A stretch of DNA of 64,000 nucleotides, taken from Geomonas propionica. GTDB lineage: Bacteria > Desulfobacterota > Desulfuromonadia > Geobacterales > Geobacteraceae. The first letter of the stretch is position 1, and each line of letters begins with the position of its first letter. Below are positions 8,422 to 17,972 of the stretch, one piece after another. The stretch spans positions 62,001 to 126,000 of the forward strand of contig NZ_JAEMHK010000014.1 in the NCBI RefSeq assembly GCF_016458235.1, written 5' to 3'. Position numbers and translations under genes: made by a program. The notes beneath the pieces are model-generated. The model had not been told where the DNA came from and did not search any database. It saw only the letters and a list, made by a program, of their open reading frames with translations.

Positions 8422-8619
8422 ATGATCATGAACAGCGTCAAAAAACTCCGGGAAGAACGCCTGATGAGCAAAGCCGAGCTGGCACGGTTGGCTGGGGTGT
8501 CGCCCATCACCATCGACCGGATCGAACGGGGTGAGGACTGCAGGATGGAGACCAAGCGCAAGATCCTGCTTGCACTTGGCTTCTCCCTCTCCGACAAGAA
8601 CAAGGTATTCCAGGACTAG
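8422..8619 (+). CDS. Small Cro/CI (XRE)-type HTH protein upstream of pilM
   Basis: A 65-residue protein starting at ATG 8422 or 8428; neither has a clear ribosome site, and the frame is open back to 8371. It is one XRE helix-turn-helix: VKKLREERLMSKAELARLAG-type helices 1-2, then VSPITIDRIERGEDC (recognition helix with the IERG turn), and KRKILLALGFS. It lies 17 bp upstream of pilM, so it is probably cotranscribed and may tune pilus assembly genes. It could equally be a DNA- or protein-binding adaptor; no target site is evident. Confidence 0.75.
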   Translation: MIMNSVKKLREERLMSKAELARLAGVSPITIDRIERGEDCRMETKRKILLALGFSLSDKNKVFQD

Positions 8620-8636
8620 GAAGATAGGACCACGCG

Positions 8637-9689
8637 ATGCTTTTCTCCAAGAAGAAGGACATAGTAGGGGTCGATATAGGATCGAGTGCCGTGAAGCTCG
8701 TGCAGTTTCGCCCGGCCAAGGGCGGCTTCCAACTCGTGAAGATCGGGATCCTGCCGCTGCCGGCCGAGGCCATCGTCGACAACACCCTGATGGACAGCTC
8801 TTCGATCGTCGAGGCGGTCAAGCAGCTGTTGGACACTCTGGGGGTGAAGGCGAAAGAGGCCGTCTGCTCCATCTCGGGCAACTCGGTCATCATCAGAAAA
8901 ATCTCCCTGCCGGTGATGCCGGTCGAGGAACTGGAAGACCAGATCCACTGGGAGGCCGAGCAGTACATCCCCTTCGATATCAACGATGTCAACGTCGACT
9001 TCCAGATCCTGTTCCCCGACGAGCAGGACCCCTCCAAAATGAACGTCCTGCTGGTGGCCAGCAAAAAAGACATAATCAACGATTACATCTCGGTGTTCGC
9101 TGAGGCAGGGCTCAAGCTGGCGGTGGTCGACGTCGACTCCTTCGCCGTCCAGAATGCCTTCGAGCTGAACTACCCGGTCGACCCTGACCAGGTGGTGGCT
9201 CTGGTCAACATAGGCGCCAGCATCTTCAACCTCAACATCGTCAGGGACGGCGTCTCCCTGTTCACCCGCGACGTGCAGATGGGTGGCAACCTCTACACCG
9301 AGGAGATCCAGAAGCAGTTCGGCATCAGCAGCGCCGAGGCCGAGGAAATGAAGCTTGGTGCAGGGCACTCCGCGGATTCCCGCCTGGGTGAGGTGCTGCA
9401 GCGGGTGAACGATACCATCGCCCTGGAGATGCGGCGCTCCCTGGACTTTTACAACTCCACCGCCGGCGAGGAGCGCATCACCAAGGTGTTTTTAAGCGGC
9501 GGCGCGGCCAAGACGCTGCACCTGATCGAAGCGGTACAGCAGAGGCTGGCGCTTCCGGTGGAAATCCTGAACCCGCTGGCCCGGGTTGCCGTCAACGAGA
9601 AGGAGTTCGATCCCAGGTACCTTGAGGAGATCGCCCCGCTCATGTCGGTTGCGGTGGGGCTTGCTGCGAGGAGGGCTGGAGACAAATGA
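8637..9689 (+). CDS. pilM: Type IV pilus inner-membrane platform ATPase-like protein PilM
   Basis: A 350-residue cytoplasmic actin-like protein that binds the N-terminus of PilN in the alignment subcomplex. The actin-fold phosphate-1 motif VGVDIGSS is at residues 10-17, and a second glycine-rich VFLSGGAAKT at about 284-293. The family signature EDQIHWEAEQYIPFDINDV is present. Full length for PilM. Its stop overlaps the pilN start (ATGA), the usual pilMNOPQ arrangement. Confidence 0.95.
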   Translation: MLFSKKKDIVGVDIGSSAVKLVQFRPAKGGFQLVKIGILPLPAEAIVDNTLMDSSSIVEAVKQLLDTLGVKAKEAVCSISGNSVIIRKISLPVMPVEELEDQIHWEAEQYIPFDINDVNVDFQILFPDEQDPSKMNVLLVASKKDIINDYISVFAEAGLKLAVVDVDSFAVQNAFELNYPVDPDQVVALVNIGASIFNLNIVRDGVSLFTRDVQMGGNLYTEEIQKQFGISSAEAEEMKLGAGHSADSRLGEVLQRVNDTIALEMRRSLDFYNSTAGEERITKVFLSGGAAKTLHLIEAVQQRLALPVEILNPLARVAVNEKEFDPRYLEEIAPLMSVAVGLAARRAGDK

Positions 9690-10234
9690 TCAAGATAAAC
9701 CTCCTCCCGATACGGGCATCAAAGAAGAAGGAAACGATGCGCCAGCAGGTCACCATACTGGTGGTCCTCCTGGTTACCATCCTGGTGGTGGGGCTGGGGT
9801 GGTGGATTTACCTGCGCAGCCAGATCAACACGGTCAAGACCGAGATCACCACGGCTGAGACGGAACTTGCCCAGTTGAAGACCAAGATCGGCGTCATCGA
9901 CAATCTGAAGAAGCTGCAAGCTGATGTGAAGAAGAAGCTCGACGTGCTGGACCGCCTGCGCCGCGGCAAGACCGGGCCGGCGTCGCGGCTCGCCACGCTC
10001 TCCGACTCCACCCCGGACAAGCTCTGGCTCACCAAGTACGCTGAAAACGGTTCGGCGGTGTCGCTTTCGGGCGGCGCCATGAGCGAGGACCTGATCGCCG
10101 TGTTTATGAAGACGCTGCAGGCCTCCGGTTCTTTCACCAACGTGGAACTGGTGGTTTCCGAACAGGCTGAGTTGGCCGGAACCAAGTACAAGCGTTTCGA
10201 CCTGTCATTCCAGATCAAGGATCAGAAGCCGTAG
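9686..10234 (+). CDS. pilN: Type IV pilus alignment protein PilN
   Basis: A 182-residue bitopic inner-membrane protein. The N-terminal cytoplasmic peptide IKINLLPIR is the conserved PilM-binding motif. One transmembrane helix follows at about residues 22-42, then a coiled-coil (about 45-95) and a small ferredoxin-like periplasmic domain. It forms a heterodimer with PilO. It overlaps pilM by 4 bp, and pilO follows after a 73-bp gap. Confidence 0.94.
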   Translation: MIKINLLPIRASKKKETMRQQVTILVVLLVTILVVGLGWWIYLRSQINTVKTEITTAETELAQLKTKIGVIDNLKKLQADVKKKLDVLDRLRRGKTGPASRLATLSDSTPDKLWLTKYAENGSAVSLSGGAMSEDLIAVFMKTLQASGSFTNVELVVSEQAELAGTKYKRFDLSFQIKDQKP

Positions 10235-10307
10235 CGCCGGGATTTCCGGCAGGATGCGGCGCGAGCAGGCGGCGCGCAAACCAAGAAGCTGAATCAGAGG
10301 CATTGCC

Positions 10308-10913
10308 ATGGATCCACAAATAGAGAAGTTGCTGAAGCTCCCGACCAAGCAGAAGGTCGCGCTCCTGGTACTGCTGCTGCTCCTCGAAGCAGCAGGTCTG
10401 TACTACGGGCTGCACCGTCCCCGGCTCGAAGAACTGGAAACGCTCAAGACCAAGCAGCAGGATTTGCAAAAGCTGATCGACGACAATCGTCGCATCGCCA
10501 ACAACCTGCCGCGCTTCAAAGCGGAGTACGAGCAGTTGAAGCGCGACCTGGACAACGCGCTGACCGAGCTTCCCAACCAGAAGGAGATCCCGTCGCTTTT
10601 GACCAACATCTCCAATTCCGGCAAGATGGCTGGTCTCGACTTCCTGCTGTTCAGGCCCAAGCCGGAGGTCCCCAAGGATTTCTACGCGGAGGTGCCGGTT
10701 GACATCTCCGTTTCCGGGACCTTTTACAACGTGGCCGACTTCTTCGTCGCGGTCGGAAAGCTGCCGCGCATCGTGAACATCACCAACGTCAACGTCGCGG
10801 ACATCAAGGAAGTAGGAGGGCGCACGGTCATGAAGGTAAACTGCCTGGCCACCACCTTCCGTTTCCTCGATCCCAAAGAGAGCAAGAATGCGAATGCCAA
10901 TAAACCTAAATAG
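10308..10913 (+). CDS. pilO: Type IV pilus alignment protein PilO
   Basis: 201 residues: a short cytoplasmic N-terminus (MDPQIEKLLKLPTKQK), one transmembrane helix at about 20-38, a coiled coil (about 43-90) and a C-terminal ferredoxin-like domain with the PilO-typical VPVDISVSGTFYNVADFF stretch. It pairs with PilN and contacts PilP. A ribosome site (AGAGGC) lies before ATG 10308. Its last 26 bp overlap pilP out of frame. Confidence 0.94.
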   Translation: MDPQIEKLLKLPTKQKVALLVLLLLLEAAGLYYGLHRPRLEELETLKTKQQDLQKLIDDNRRIANNLPRFKAEYEQLKRDLDNALTELPNQKEIPSLLTNISNSGKMAGLDFLLFRPKPEVPKDFYAEVPVDISVSGTFYNVADFFVAVGKLPRIVNITNVNVADIKEVGGRTVMKVNCLATTFRFLDPKESKNANANKPK

Positions 10914-11415
10914 CACGCTACTTTTGATGCTGTTGCTGGCGTTTTCGTACGGCTGTAAGAAGGAAGAGGCACCCGCGCCTCCCCCTCCCGCCGCGAAACC
11001 CGCACCCGCACCCAAGCCGGTGCCGCCGGTACAGCAGCAGATCTCTTCCGCAGCCAAGGTCGGTTCCGCGGTTGTTTTCAAGAAGGACCCGTTCAAGCCG
11101 CTGCTGACGTCGCAGGCGCCGGTTGTGCCTGCTGGTCAGGCCGCTAAGCCCAGCGGGGTGCCCCTGGCCGACCAGCTTCCGATCCAGAGTTTCGAGGCGA
11201 GCAAGTTCAAGGTTGCCGGGATCATTGCCGGATTCAAAGAGAACAAGGCCCTCGTAATCGATCCCAACGGCAAGGGGTATGTAGTGCAGGCCGGCATGCA
11301 GATAGGCAACGCCAACGGCAGGATCTCCAGGATCACCTCCTCGTCGGTGGAGATTGTGGAGAAGAGCGGTCGCAAGAGTAAAACCATCGTGCTTACGCTG
11401 GCCAAGAAAAGGTAA
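10888..11415 (+). CDS. pilP: Type IV pilus lipoprotein PilP
   Basis: 175 residues starting inside pilO. The signal peptide ends with a lipobox-like FSYGC (Cys about residue 23), followed by a Pro/Ala-rich unstructured region (about 24-55). The C-terminal beta domain includes FKVAGIIAGFKENKALVIDPNGKGY-like strands typical of PilP homology regions that bind the N0 domain of PilQ. It links the PilM-N-O platform to the secretin. pilQ follows after 12 bp. Confidence 0.93.
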   Translation: MRMPINLNSTLLLMLLLAFSYGCKKEEAPAPPPPAAKPAPAPKPVPPVQQQISSAAKVGSAVVFKKDPFKPLLTSQAPVVPAGQAAKPSGVPLADQLPIQSFEASKFKVAGIIAGFKENKALVIDPNGKGYVVQAGMQIGNANGRISRITSSSVEIVEKSGRKSKTIVLTLAKKR

Positions 11416-11427
11416 GGAGCGTTTCAG

Positions 11428-14181
11428 ATGACCATGTACCAGAGCAGAATTCTTTGTCACGCCATGGCACTCATCGTCTTGTTGACGGTTTCTGCTGGCT
11501 GCGTCAAGAGGATGACCGCCGTTAACGAGCCCGCTTCGGCGGAAGCCGCGGCTTTTGCCACCTTGCGCTCCGTGACCGTGTCGGACGATGGCTCGAGCGT
11601 CGAGCTGACCAGCGACAGGCCGCTCACCTATACTTCCTACAAGGGAGGGGAGCCGGCCAAGATCATCGTCGACATCTCGCAGGCCGAACCTGGTGTGGTG
11701 GCGTCGCCCATCGAGGTCAACCGCGGCAGCGTGAAACGGATCGAGATCGAGCGCCAGCCGGTTGGTGCGAGCGTACTGACGCGGGTGGCCCTGGTGCTCA
11801 ACCGCGACGTCGATTTCTCGGTCGCCACTGATCCGGGTAACAAGAACAAGCTCCTGATCAGCCTGCCGCGCGAGGCCGAGGCGAAGAACGAGCCGGTCAC
11901 CAAGGAAGCTCCCATCGCCGAGCCGCGTATCGAGGAGAAAACGCTGGTAGCCGACGCGGCCCCCAAGGTCCAGGCTCCCCAGGTGAGCGAGGCCAAGGCT
12001 GTAGTTCCCGCGCCGCCCGCACTTCCTGTCGAAAAGCCGGTAGCCAAGGCGGTTCAGAAAGACACGGAAACCGGTAGCGGCCCCAGGCTGAACGGGGTGA
12101 TCACCGCGGCCGACGGCGTGGAACTTTCGGTCCAAGGTGGGGTGGAGACCTTCAACTCCTTCAAACTCGCCAAGCCCGACCGCATCGTGGTCGATCTGTT
12201 CAAGGTCAAAAATGCCCTGGCCCAGAATGTCGTTCCCATCGGCGCCTTCGGCGTTGCCAACGCCCGGGTAGGCTCCACCCCCGATAAAGTGCGCGTAGTG
12301 CTGGATGCTTCAGGTGAGGGACTGCCCGCTTTCGAGGTTCAAAAGAGCGATCTCGGCGTGAAGATCAAGTTGAAAGGGAAAGGTCCCGCGACAACCGCGG
12401 CGCCCGCTGCCGCCCCTGCTGTAGCAGCGGTACTCGCACCGGCCCCGGCACCTGCGCCGGCCACTGCACCTGCGCCGGTCGCCAAGATGAAGGCTGAAGT
12501 GCCGCCGGGACGCCACGTGAAGGGCGCGCTGGAGGCCGTCGATTTCAAAGTCGTAGAGGGCGTATCCCGCATCTCCATGAAGCTCCACGGTACCTGCGAG
12601 CCGGGCGAACCGATCCACAGCCCACGCGGGCTGACGCTCACCATCAACAACTGCCAAGTGCCTAAGTCGCTGCAGCGCGCCATGGATACCTCCAAGTTCG
12701 GCTCTCCCGTGCTTTCCGTGACCCCCTACCAGGTTAAGGTGAAAGGCGGCTATGTCACCAAAATCGCCGTCAAGCTGCATGGCAATCCGGAGTACACCAC
12801 CAGCCGGCAGGGTGACGTCCTCACTTGGGACATCGTGAACCCGGGACCGGCCGTGGCTGCAAAGCTTCCGCCGGCACCTGCCGCCAAGCCCAAGGCGCCC
12901 GAGGCCGCCGACGAACTGGGCGCTCCGACCCGCACCGAGGAACCGGTCACTGAGATTTCCGGTGGAGCGGATAAGCGCTTCGGCAAGAAGGTTTATAAGG
13001 GGAGGCGTGTCACCCTCGAATTCTCCGACGCCGACATCCGGAAGATTTTCCAGTTGATAGCAGAGGTGAGCAACCTCAACTTCCTCATCGGGGACGACGT
13101 CACCGGCACCATCAGCATCAAACTGGTAAATGTTCCTTGGGATCAGGCGCTGGACGTGATTCTGGACGCCAAGGGACTCGCCATGGTGCAGCAAGGCAAT
13201 ATCGTTCAGATCAAGCCGCGCAGCAAGATGCAGAGCCAAGCTGATGAGGAGACCGCGGCCAAGAAGGCGGCTGAGCGGTTGCTGGAGCTGAAAACTGCGG
13301 TGTTTGAAGTCAACTACGCTGCCATCGGCGATGTCGCGACGCAGTTCAACATCATGAAGAGCGAGCGCGGCGTGATTACCAAGGACGAGCGCACCAGCCG
13401 CGTCATCGTGAAGGACATCCAGCCTGCGTTGGACGACATGAGGGCGCTGCTGAAGAATCTTGACCTGCCAGAGAAGCAGGTTCAGATTGAGGCGCGCATC
13501 GTCGAGGCCACCTCGACCTTCACCCGCGACCTCGGCGTGCAGTGGGGGCTCAAGTACGCGGACGGTTCAGCCTCGATCGCCGGCGTCAACTCTCTCGAAA
13601 CCAGGTTCGGCGGCGTGGTATCCCCGGCGGGCCCTGGTACAAGCGGTGCGGGCGGCATCGGGATGGGGGTTTCCTTCGGTAAACTCACCAGCAACGTGCA
13701 GCTCGACATGAGGCTCGCAGCAGCTGCCACCATTGGCCAAGTCAAAATCATCTCCACGCCCAAAGTGGTTACGCTGAACAACAAGGCCGCCAAGATCTCC
13801 CAGGGACAGTCGATTCCTTATCAGACTACTTCCGCTGAGGGGACCAAGACTGAGTTCGTCGAAGCTGCCCTTACTCTCGAAGTGACGCCCCACATCACTG
13901 CCGACGGCTCCGTCAGTATGAAGATCAAGGCGAGCAACAACTCCCCGGGCGCCGGGTCGCCGCCTCCGATCAACAAGAAAGAAGCCACCACCGAGCTCGT
14001 CGTTTCCAATGGCGACACCACCGTCATCGGCGGTATCTACGTCGACAACGAGACCGAGACCAACACCGGCATCCCGTTCCTCGCCGACATCCCGCTGCTC
14101 GGGTGGCTGTTCAAGTCCAACGCGAAGCAGAAAACTAAAACTGAATTGCTTATATTCATAACCCCGAAGATCGTACTTTAA
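11428..14181 (+). CDS. pilQ: Type IV pilus secretin PilQ with three AMIN-like domains
   Basis: A 917-residue outer-membrane secretin, longer than classical PilQ. It has a signal peptide with lipobox VSAGC (Cys about 25). Then come three AMIN-like beta domains: about 45-130, about 215-310 and about 360-465, the second with a KPDRIVVDLF strand. They are separated by Ala/Pro/Lys-rich linkers, one a low-complexity APAPA stretch near 325-350. The STN/N0 domain is at about 527-605 (FSDADIRKIFQLIAEVSNLN), the N1 domain about 620-690 and the secretin core from about 684 to the end. AMIN domains are known to bind peptidoglycan. Multimer with gated pore inferred from family. Confidence 0.95.
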   Translation: MTMYQSRILCHAMALIVLLTVSAGCVKRMTAVNEPASAEAAAFATLRSVTVSDDGSSVELTSDRPLTYTSYKGGEPAKIIVDISQAEPGVVASPIEVNRGSVKRIEIERQPVGASVLTRVALVLNRDVDFSVATDPGNKNKLLISLPREAEAKNEPVTKEAPIAEPRIEEKTLVADAAPKVQAPQVSEAKAVVPAPPALPVEKPVAKAVQKDTETGSGPRLNGVITAADGVELSVQGGVETFNSFKLAKPDRIVVDLFKVKNALAQNVVPIGAFGVANARVGSTPDKVRVVLDASGEGLPAFEVQKSDLGVKIKLKGKGPATTAAPAAAPAVAAVLAPAPAPAPATAPAPVAKMKAEVPPGRHVKGALEAVDFKVVEGVSRISMKLHGTCEPGEPIHSPRGLTLTINNCQVPKSLQRAMDTSKFGSPVLSVTPYQVKVKGGYVTKIAVKLHGNPEYTTSRQGDVLTWDIVNPGPAVAAKLPPAPAAKPKAPEAADELGAPTRTEEPVTEISGGADKRFGKKVYKGRRVTLEFSDADIRKIFQLIAEVSNLNFLIGDDVTGTISIKLVNVPWDQALDVILDAKGLAMVQQGNIVQIKPRSKMQSQADEETAAKKAAERLLELKTAVFEVNYAAIGDVATQFNIMKSERGVITKDERTSRVIVKDIQPALDDMRALLKNLDLPEKQVQIEARIVEATSTFTRDLGVQWGLKYADGSASIAGVNSLETRFGGVVSPAGPGTSGAGGIGMGVSFGKLTSNVQLDMRLAAAATIGQVKIISTPKVVTLNNKAAKISQGQSIPYQTTSAEGTKTEFVEAALTLEVTPHITADGSVSMKIKASNNSPGAGSPPPINKKEATTELVVSNGDTTVIGGIYVDNETETNTGIPFLADIPLLGWLFKSNAKQKTKTELLIFITPKIVL

Positions 14182-14212
14182 TCAACAGACAGTTGTCTGC
14201 ATTGGAGAAACT

Positions 14213-14983
14213 ATGAGATTGAAGCAGTTTTTATTGGTATTTTTCGCCCTGATTGCCTTGCTGCCACTGGCTGGTTGCGGTGGTAGTGGTGGGGCCGGAT
14301 TGAACGGTTCGATTTCTCTGGAAACAGGGATCGAGGGAAGCGTTGTAACGGCGACCGCTACCTACACTAACCCGGACGGGAGCAAAAACCTTATTGGAAC
14401 GCCGATTACCTTCTACGTTCAGTTTGATGGTGTTAAATACACCTTGGGGACTCTAAATACCAACTCCTCAGGATCGGTTAAAGTCGGTTTCCCTATGCCT
14501 GGTTTCAATGGCACCAAAGATATCATTATAAGTGCCAAGTCCGGAGAGCTTGAGGATTTCAAATCCATTAGCATGACGGGGCGGACCATTGTTCTGACCC
14601 CTCCTGCAGCTGTCACCCTGACCGCGGTTGCCGGGTCTGCCGCAACCCAGGCTTTTGCCATTGCCGGAACCCCGGGCTTTGTTAAAGTCACTGATCCTTT
14701 CGCTGATGAAACTCTGGTCGGCCACGTGCTGAATATCACCTACACCGTTTCGTCCAGCACAGGCAGCCCCGTCACTCTCAATGCTCCACTAACCACCACC
14801 GTTCAGGCTGACGGGACTGCGCCTTTCCCCGGAGCAACCGGAACCATTACTATACCCGCAACGGCCGGGACCGAGATCGTGACCATCAACTGGACGGCAA
14901 AGGATCCCATCACGGATCTGACAGCTTCAGGGTCTACCACGGTGACTCTGACTGCAAGCGCGCCTGTTGTGGTAGGCCCCTAA
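14213..14983 (+). CDS. Lipoprotein with Ig-like (Big-type) domains downstream of pilQ
   Basis: 256 residues with a clear lipoprotein signal: MRLKQFLLVFFALIALLPLAGC, then a Gly-rich spacer. The rest is Thr/Val/Ala-rich and reads as two bacterial Ig-like beta sandwiches (VVTATATYTNPDG...; VTLTAVAGSAATQAF...). It lies 31 bp after pilQ and ahead of a terminator, so it probably belongs to the pil operon, perhaps as a surface or periplasmic accessory. No recognised family name. A palindrome CAGACAGTTGTCTG lies just before it (14186-14199). Confidence 0.75.
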   Translation: MRLKQFLLVFFALIALLPLAGCGGSGGAGLNGSISLETGIEGSVVTATATYTNPDGSKNLIGTPITFYVQFDGVKYTLGTLNTNSSGSVKVGFPMPGFNGTKDIIISAKSGELEDFKSISMTGRTIVLTPPAAVTLTAVAGSAATQAFAIAGTPGFVKVTDPFADETLVGHVLNITYTVSSSTGSPVTLNAPLTTTVQADGTAPFPGATGTITIPATAGTEIVTINWTAKDPITDLTASGSTTVTLTASAPVVVGP

Positions 14984-15020
14984 TGTAACGGCACGGCGTC
15001 AAGCTTTGCATGTAGCAAAA

Positions 15021-15048
15021 ATGCCAGGGTGCTCCCCTGGCATTTCTT
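15021..15048 (+). terminator. Rho-independent terminator after the pil operon
   Basis: Stem ATGCCAGGG / CCCTGGCAT with a short loop, then TTCTTT. It separates the pil operon from aroC. Confidence 0.85.
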
Positions 15049-15072
15049 TAGTTTTGGCACACAGGAGTACGC

Positions 15073-16254
15073 ATGTTCAGATACCTTACCGCGGGCGAAT
15101 CTCATGGTCCGCAGTTGACCGCCATTATCGAGGGGATCCCCTCAGGGCTCAAGCTCAGCGAAAGCGACATCAACGCCGATCTTTTGCGCCGGCAGGGTGG
15201 ATACGGCCGTGGCGGCCGCATGAAGATAGAAACCGACCGCGCCAGCATCCGCTCCGGCGTGCGCTGGGGCGAAACCCTGGGCTCGCCGATCACCCTGGTG
15301 GTGGAGAACTCGGATTGGATCAACTGGGAGCAGCGCATGTCGGTCAGCCCCGAGCACCGCGACGATTCCATCCGCGTTACCCGCGCCCGTCCCGGACACG
15401 CCGACCTCCCCGGCGCCATGAAGTACGCCCACAACGACGTGCGCAACATTCTGGAACGCTCCAGCGCCCGCGAGACCGCGGTGCGCGTCGCGGTCGGGGC
15501 AGTGGCCAAGGCATATCTGGCCCGCTTCGGCATCGCCGTGGTCGGTTGTGTGGTCGAGTTGGGCGGGGTGAAGGCGGAGCGTCCGGAACTCTCGGTAAAG
15601 GCGCTGCAGGACGCCATCGCGTCCTCGCCGGTTTACACCTATGACGCCAAGGCCGAGCTCGAGATGGTCGATGCCATCGACCGCGCCAAGGCAGCCGGCG
15701 ACACCCTTGGCGGTGTGGTCGAGGTCCGGGTAACCGGTGCTCCCGTGGGGCTTGGGAGCCACGTGCAGTGGGATCGCAGACTGGACGCGCGTCTGGCAGC
15801 GGCGGTGATGAGCATTCAGGCTTTTAAAGGGGTGGAGATCGGCGCGGGATTCGAGACAGCACGGCTTCCCGGTTCCCTGGTTCACGATGAGATCTACTTC
15901 GACGAGCAGCGCATGTCCCGCGGTGAGAAGACCGGCTTTTACCGCAACACCAACCGGGCCGGCGGCCTGGAGGGAGGGATCACCAACGGCGAGGAGATCG
16001 TGGTGTATGGCGCAATGAAGCCGATCCCGACCCTGTACACGCCGCTCAAGTCGGTCGATATCCTCACCAAGGAGCCGTTCGAGGCGACCGTGGAGCGCTC
16101 GGACTGCTGTGCCGTCCCCGCGGCTTCCGTTGTTGCCGAGGCCGTGGTCGCCGTCGAGATCGTCAACGCCTTCATGGAGAAGTTCGGCGGCGATTCCGTT
16201 GCCGAGACCGCCAGGAACTACTCGTCCTACATCGAGTACCTGCGTGAGTTTTAA
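15073..16254 (+). CDS. aroC: Chorismate synthase
   Basis: A 393-residue cytoplasmic enzyme making chorismate from EPSP with reduced FMN, last step of the shikimate pathway. Signatures: GESHGPQ at residues 8-14, [13 protein letters not shown], the RSSARETA core and the C-terminal [19 protein letters not shown]. Full length; ribosome site AGGAGT 5 nt before ATG 15073. It heads a run of shikimate genes (aroK, aroB, aroQ). Chorismate also feeds the menaquinone gene mqnA at 23637. Confidence 0.97.
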   Translation: MFRYLTAGESHGPQLTAIIEGIPSGLKLSESDINADLLRRQGGYGRGGRMKIETDRASIRSGVRWGETLGSPITLVVENSDWINWEQRMSVSPEHRDDSIRVTRARPGHADLPGAMKYAHNDVRNILERSSARETAVRVAVGAVAKAYLARFGIAVVGCVVELGGVKAERPELSVKALQDAIASSPVYTYDAKAELEMVDAIDRAKAAGDTLGGVVEVRVTGAPVGLGSHVQWDRRLDARLAAAVMSIQAFKGVEIGAGFETARLPGSLVHDEIYFDEQRMSRGEKTGFYRNTNRAGGLEGGITNGEEIVVYGAMKPIPTLYTPLKSVDILTKEPFEATVERSDCCAVPAASVVAEAVVAVEIVNAFMEKFGGDSVAETARNYSSYIEYLREF

Positions 16255-16266
16255 AGACAAAGGCAT

Positions 16267-16360
16267 TAACGCAAAGGCGCCAAGGCGCGGAGGCGCTAAG
16301 AAAGGATTGAGGTTTAGTTATTCCTCTTGGCGTCTTTGCGGCTCCGCGTCTTTGCGTTAG
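16267..16360. repeat. Imperfect inverted repeat, family A (GCAAAG / CTTTGCG)
   Basis: The left arm starts TAACGCAAAGGCGCC and the right arm ends CTCCGCGTCTTTGCGTTA, about 50 bp apart, with further pairing inside. It fills the aroC-aroK gap. Related arms occur at 48781-48809, 49840-49965, 62431-62460 and 63579-63788. Confidence 0.75.
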
Positions 16361-16371
16361 AGGTTTTACCT

Positions 16372-16887
16372 GTGACTTTCAAGAACATCTTTCTCACCGG
16401 CTTCATGGGATGCGGCAAGACCAGCGTGGGACAGGTGCTGGCGCAGCAACTCGGCTGGTCCTTCGTCGACCTCGACCAGATCATCGTGGCTGAGGCGGGA
16501 CGGAGCATCAAGGAAATCTTCGCAGACCAGGGCGAACCGTACTTCCGCGAGTTGGAGTCGAAGATGCTGGAGCAGGTGGCCGCACGCGCCGGCCAAGTCG
16601 TTTCCACCGGTGGAGGCGTGGTGATCGCGCCCGCCAACCGGGCCAATATGCACGGGAACGGCTGCATCGTGAACCTCACCGCCAGCGTGGAAACTATCGC
16701 GCAGCGGGTGAGCGGCGACAGCGAGCGGCCGTTGCTGGCGGACGATGCTTCGGTGTTGAAGATCCGCACCATGCTTGAGGTGCGCGAACAGTTCTACGCC
16801 GACGCCGACATCCGGATCGACACTACCGGCAAGGATGTCGCTGCGGTTGCCAAAGAAGTACTCGATTACTCGAAGGGGTCCTTGTGA
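16372..16887 (+). CDS. aroK: Shikimate kinase
   Basis: 171 residues from GTG 16372, which gives the usual family length; the open frame upstream lies in the repeat element. It phosphorylates shikimate with ATP. The P-loop GFMGCGKTS is at residues 10-18, the shikimate-binding Asp lies in FVDLDQ, and GGGVV is the substrate-binding glycine motif. The R-P-L-L lid segment (SERPLLADD) is present. It overlaps aroB by 4 bp. Confidence 0.95.
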   Translation: MTFKNIFLTGFMGCGKTSVGQVLAQQLGWSFVDLDQIIVAEAGRSIKEIFADQGEPYFRELESKMLEQVAARAGQVVSTGGGVVIAPANRANMHGNGCIVNLTASVETIAQRVSGDSERPLLADDASVLKIRTMLEVREQFYADADIRIDTTGKDVAAVAKEVLDYSKGSL

Positions 16888-17963
16888 TTGTTCAAACGAT
16901 AAAAGTGGCGCTTGGTGAACGGAGCTACGACATACAGCTCGGTGCCGGCATCCTGGGCACCATCGGCACTGTCTGCCGCGAACTCGGCCTCACCGGCACC
17001 GCTGCTGTCGTCTCCAACACCACCGTTGCACCTCTTTATTTTGATACCGTGCGTGCAGCCATGGAGGCGGCGGGATACCAGGTGCTCCTGGTCTCGCTCC
17101 CCGATGGTGAGGCGTACAAGAACAGCGCCACGCTGAACCAGATTTACGACGCCCTGGTGGACGGCTCGCTCGACCGCGGCTCCTTCATTCTTGCCTTGGG
17201 CGGTGGGGTGATCGGTGACATGGCCGGGTTCGCCGCGGCGAGCTACCTGCGCGGCATTCCGTTCGTCCAGCTCCCCACCACGCTCCTGTCCCAGGTCGAT
17301 TCCAGCGTAGGCGGCAAGACCGGTATCAACCACCCGCGCGGCAAAAACCTGATCGGGGCGTTCTACCAGCCCAAAGCGGTGCTGATCGACGTGATGACGC
17401 TGGACACGCTGCCGGAGCGCGAGTTCCGCGCCGGTCTGGGCGAGATCGTCAAGTACGGTGCCGTGCTGGACGGCGATTTCTTCAGGTTCCTCGAAGAGAA
17501 CGTCGACGCGCTCCTGGCCCGCGACAAGGAGGCCCTGATCCAGGCCGTCGCCCGCAGTTGTTCTATCAAGGCCAAAGTGGTGGCGGTGGACGAGAGGGAA
17601 GGGGGGGTGCGCGCGGTGCTGAACTACGGGCATACCCTCGGGCACGCCGTCGAGACCCTCACTGAGTACACAACCTACCTGCATGGCGAGGCCGTAGCCA
17701 TCGGGATGGTTCAGGCAGCGAAGATTTCCAAACATTTCGGCTACTGCAACCAGGCCGACCGCGACCGCATCGCAGCGCTTATCGCAGCGCTGGGGCTTCC
17801 CGCCGAGCTCCCCGCATTCCCGTCGGAAAAATACGTGGAGGCTCTCTCCCATGACAAGAAGGTGCGTGACAAGGGGTTGCTCTTCATCTGCAACCGCGGC
17901 ATCGGCGCCTACAAGATGGAAAGGGTTACTGACCTCAAAGCACTTCTGGACATCTGCGCATAG
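16884..17963 (+). CDS. aroB: 3-dehydroquinate synthase
   Basis: A 359-residue NAD- and metal-dependent enzyme converting DAHP to 3-dehydroquinate. [11 protein letters not shown] is the NAD-binding segment; the metal ligands lie in the expected [14 protein letters not shown] and HGEAVAIGM segments. Starts at GTG 16884 within the end of aroK (GTGA overlap). The aroB-TPR gap is only 9 bp, so the next genes are in the same transcript. Confidence 0.96.
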   Translation: MIVQTIKVALGERSYDIQLGAGILGTIGTVCRELGLTGTAAVVSNTTVAPLYFDTVRAAMEAAGYQVLLVSLPDGEAYKNSATLNQIYDALVDGSLDRGSFILALGGGVIGDMAGFAAASYLRGIPFVQLPTTLLSQVDSSVGGKTGINHPRGKNLIGAFYQPKAVLIDVMTLDTLPEREFRAGLGEIVKYGAVLDGDFFRFLEENVDALLARDKEALIQAVARSCSIKAKVVAVDEREGGVRAVLNYGHTLGHAVETLTEYTTYLHGEAVAIGMVQAAKISKHFGYCNQADRDRIAALIAALGLPAELPAFPSEKYVEALSHDKKVRDKGLLFICNRGIGAYKMERVTDLKALLDICA

Positions 17964-17972
17964 GAGCGTGAC

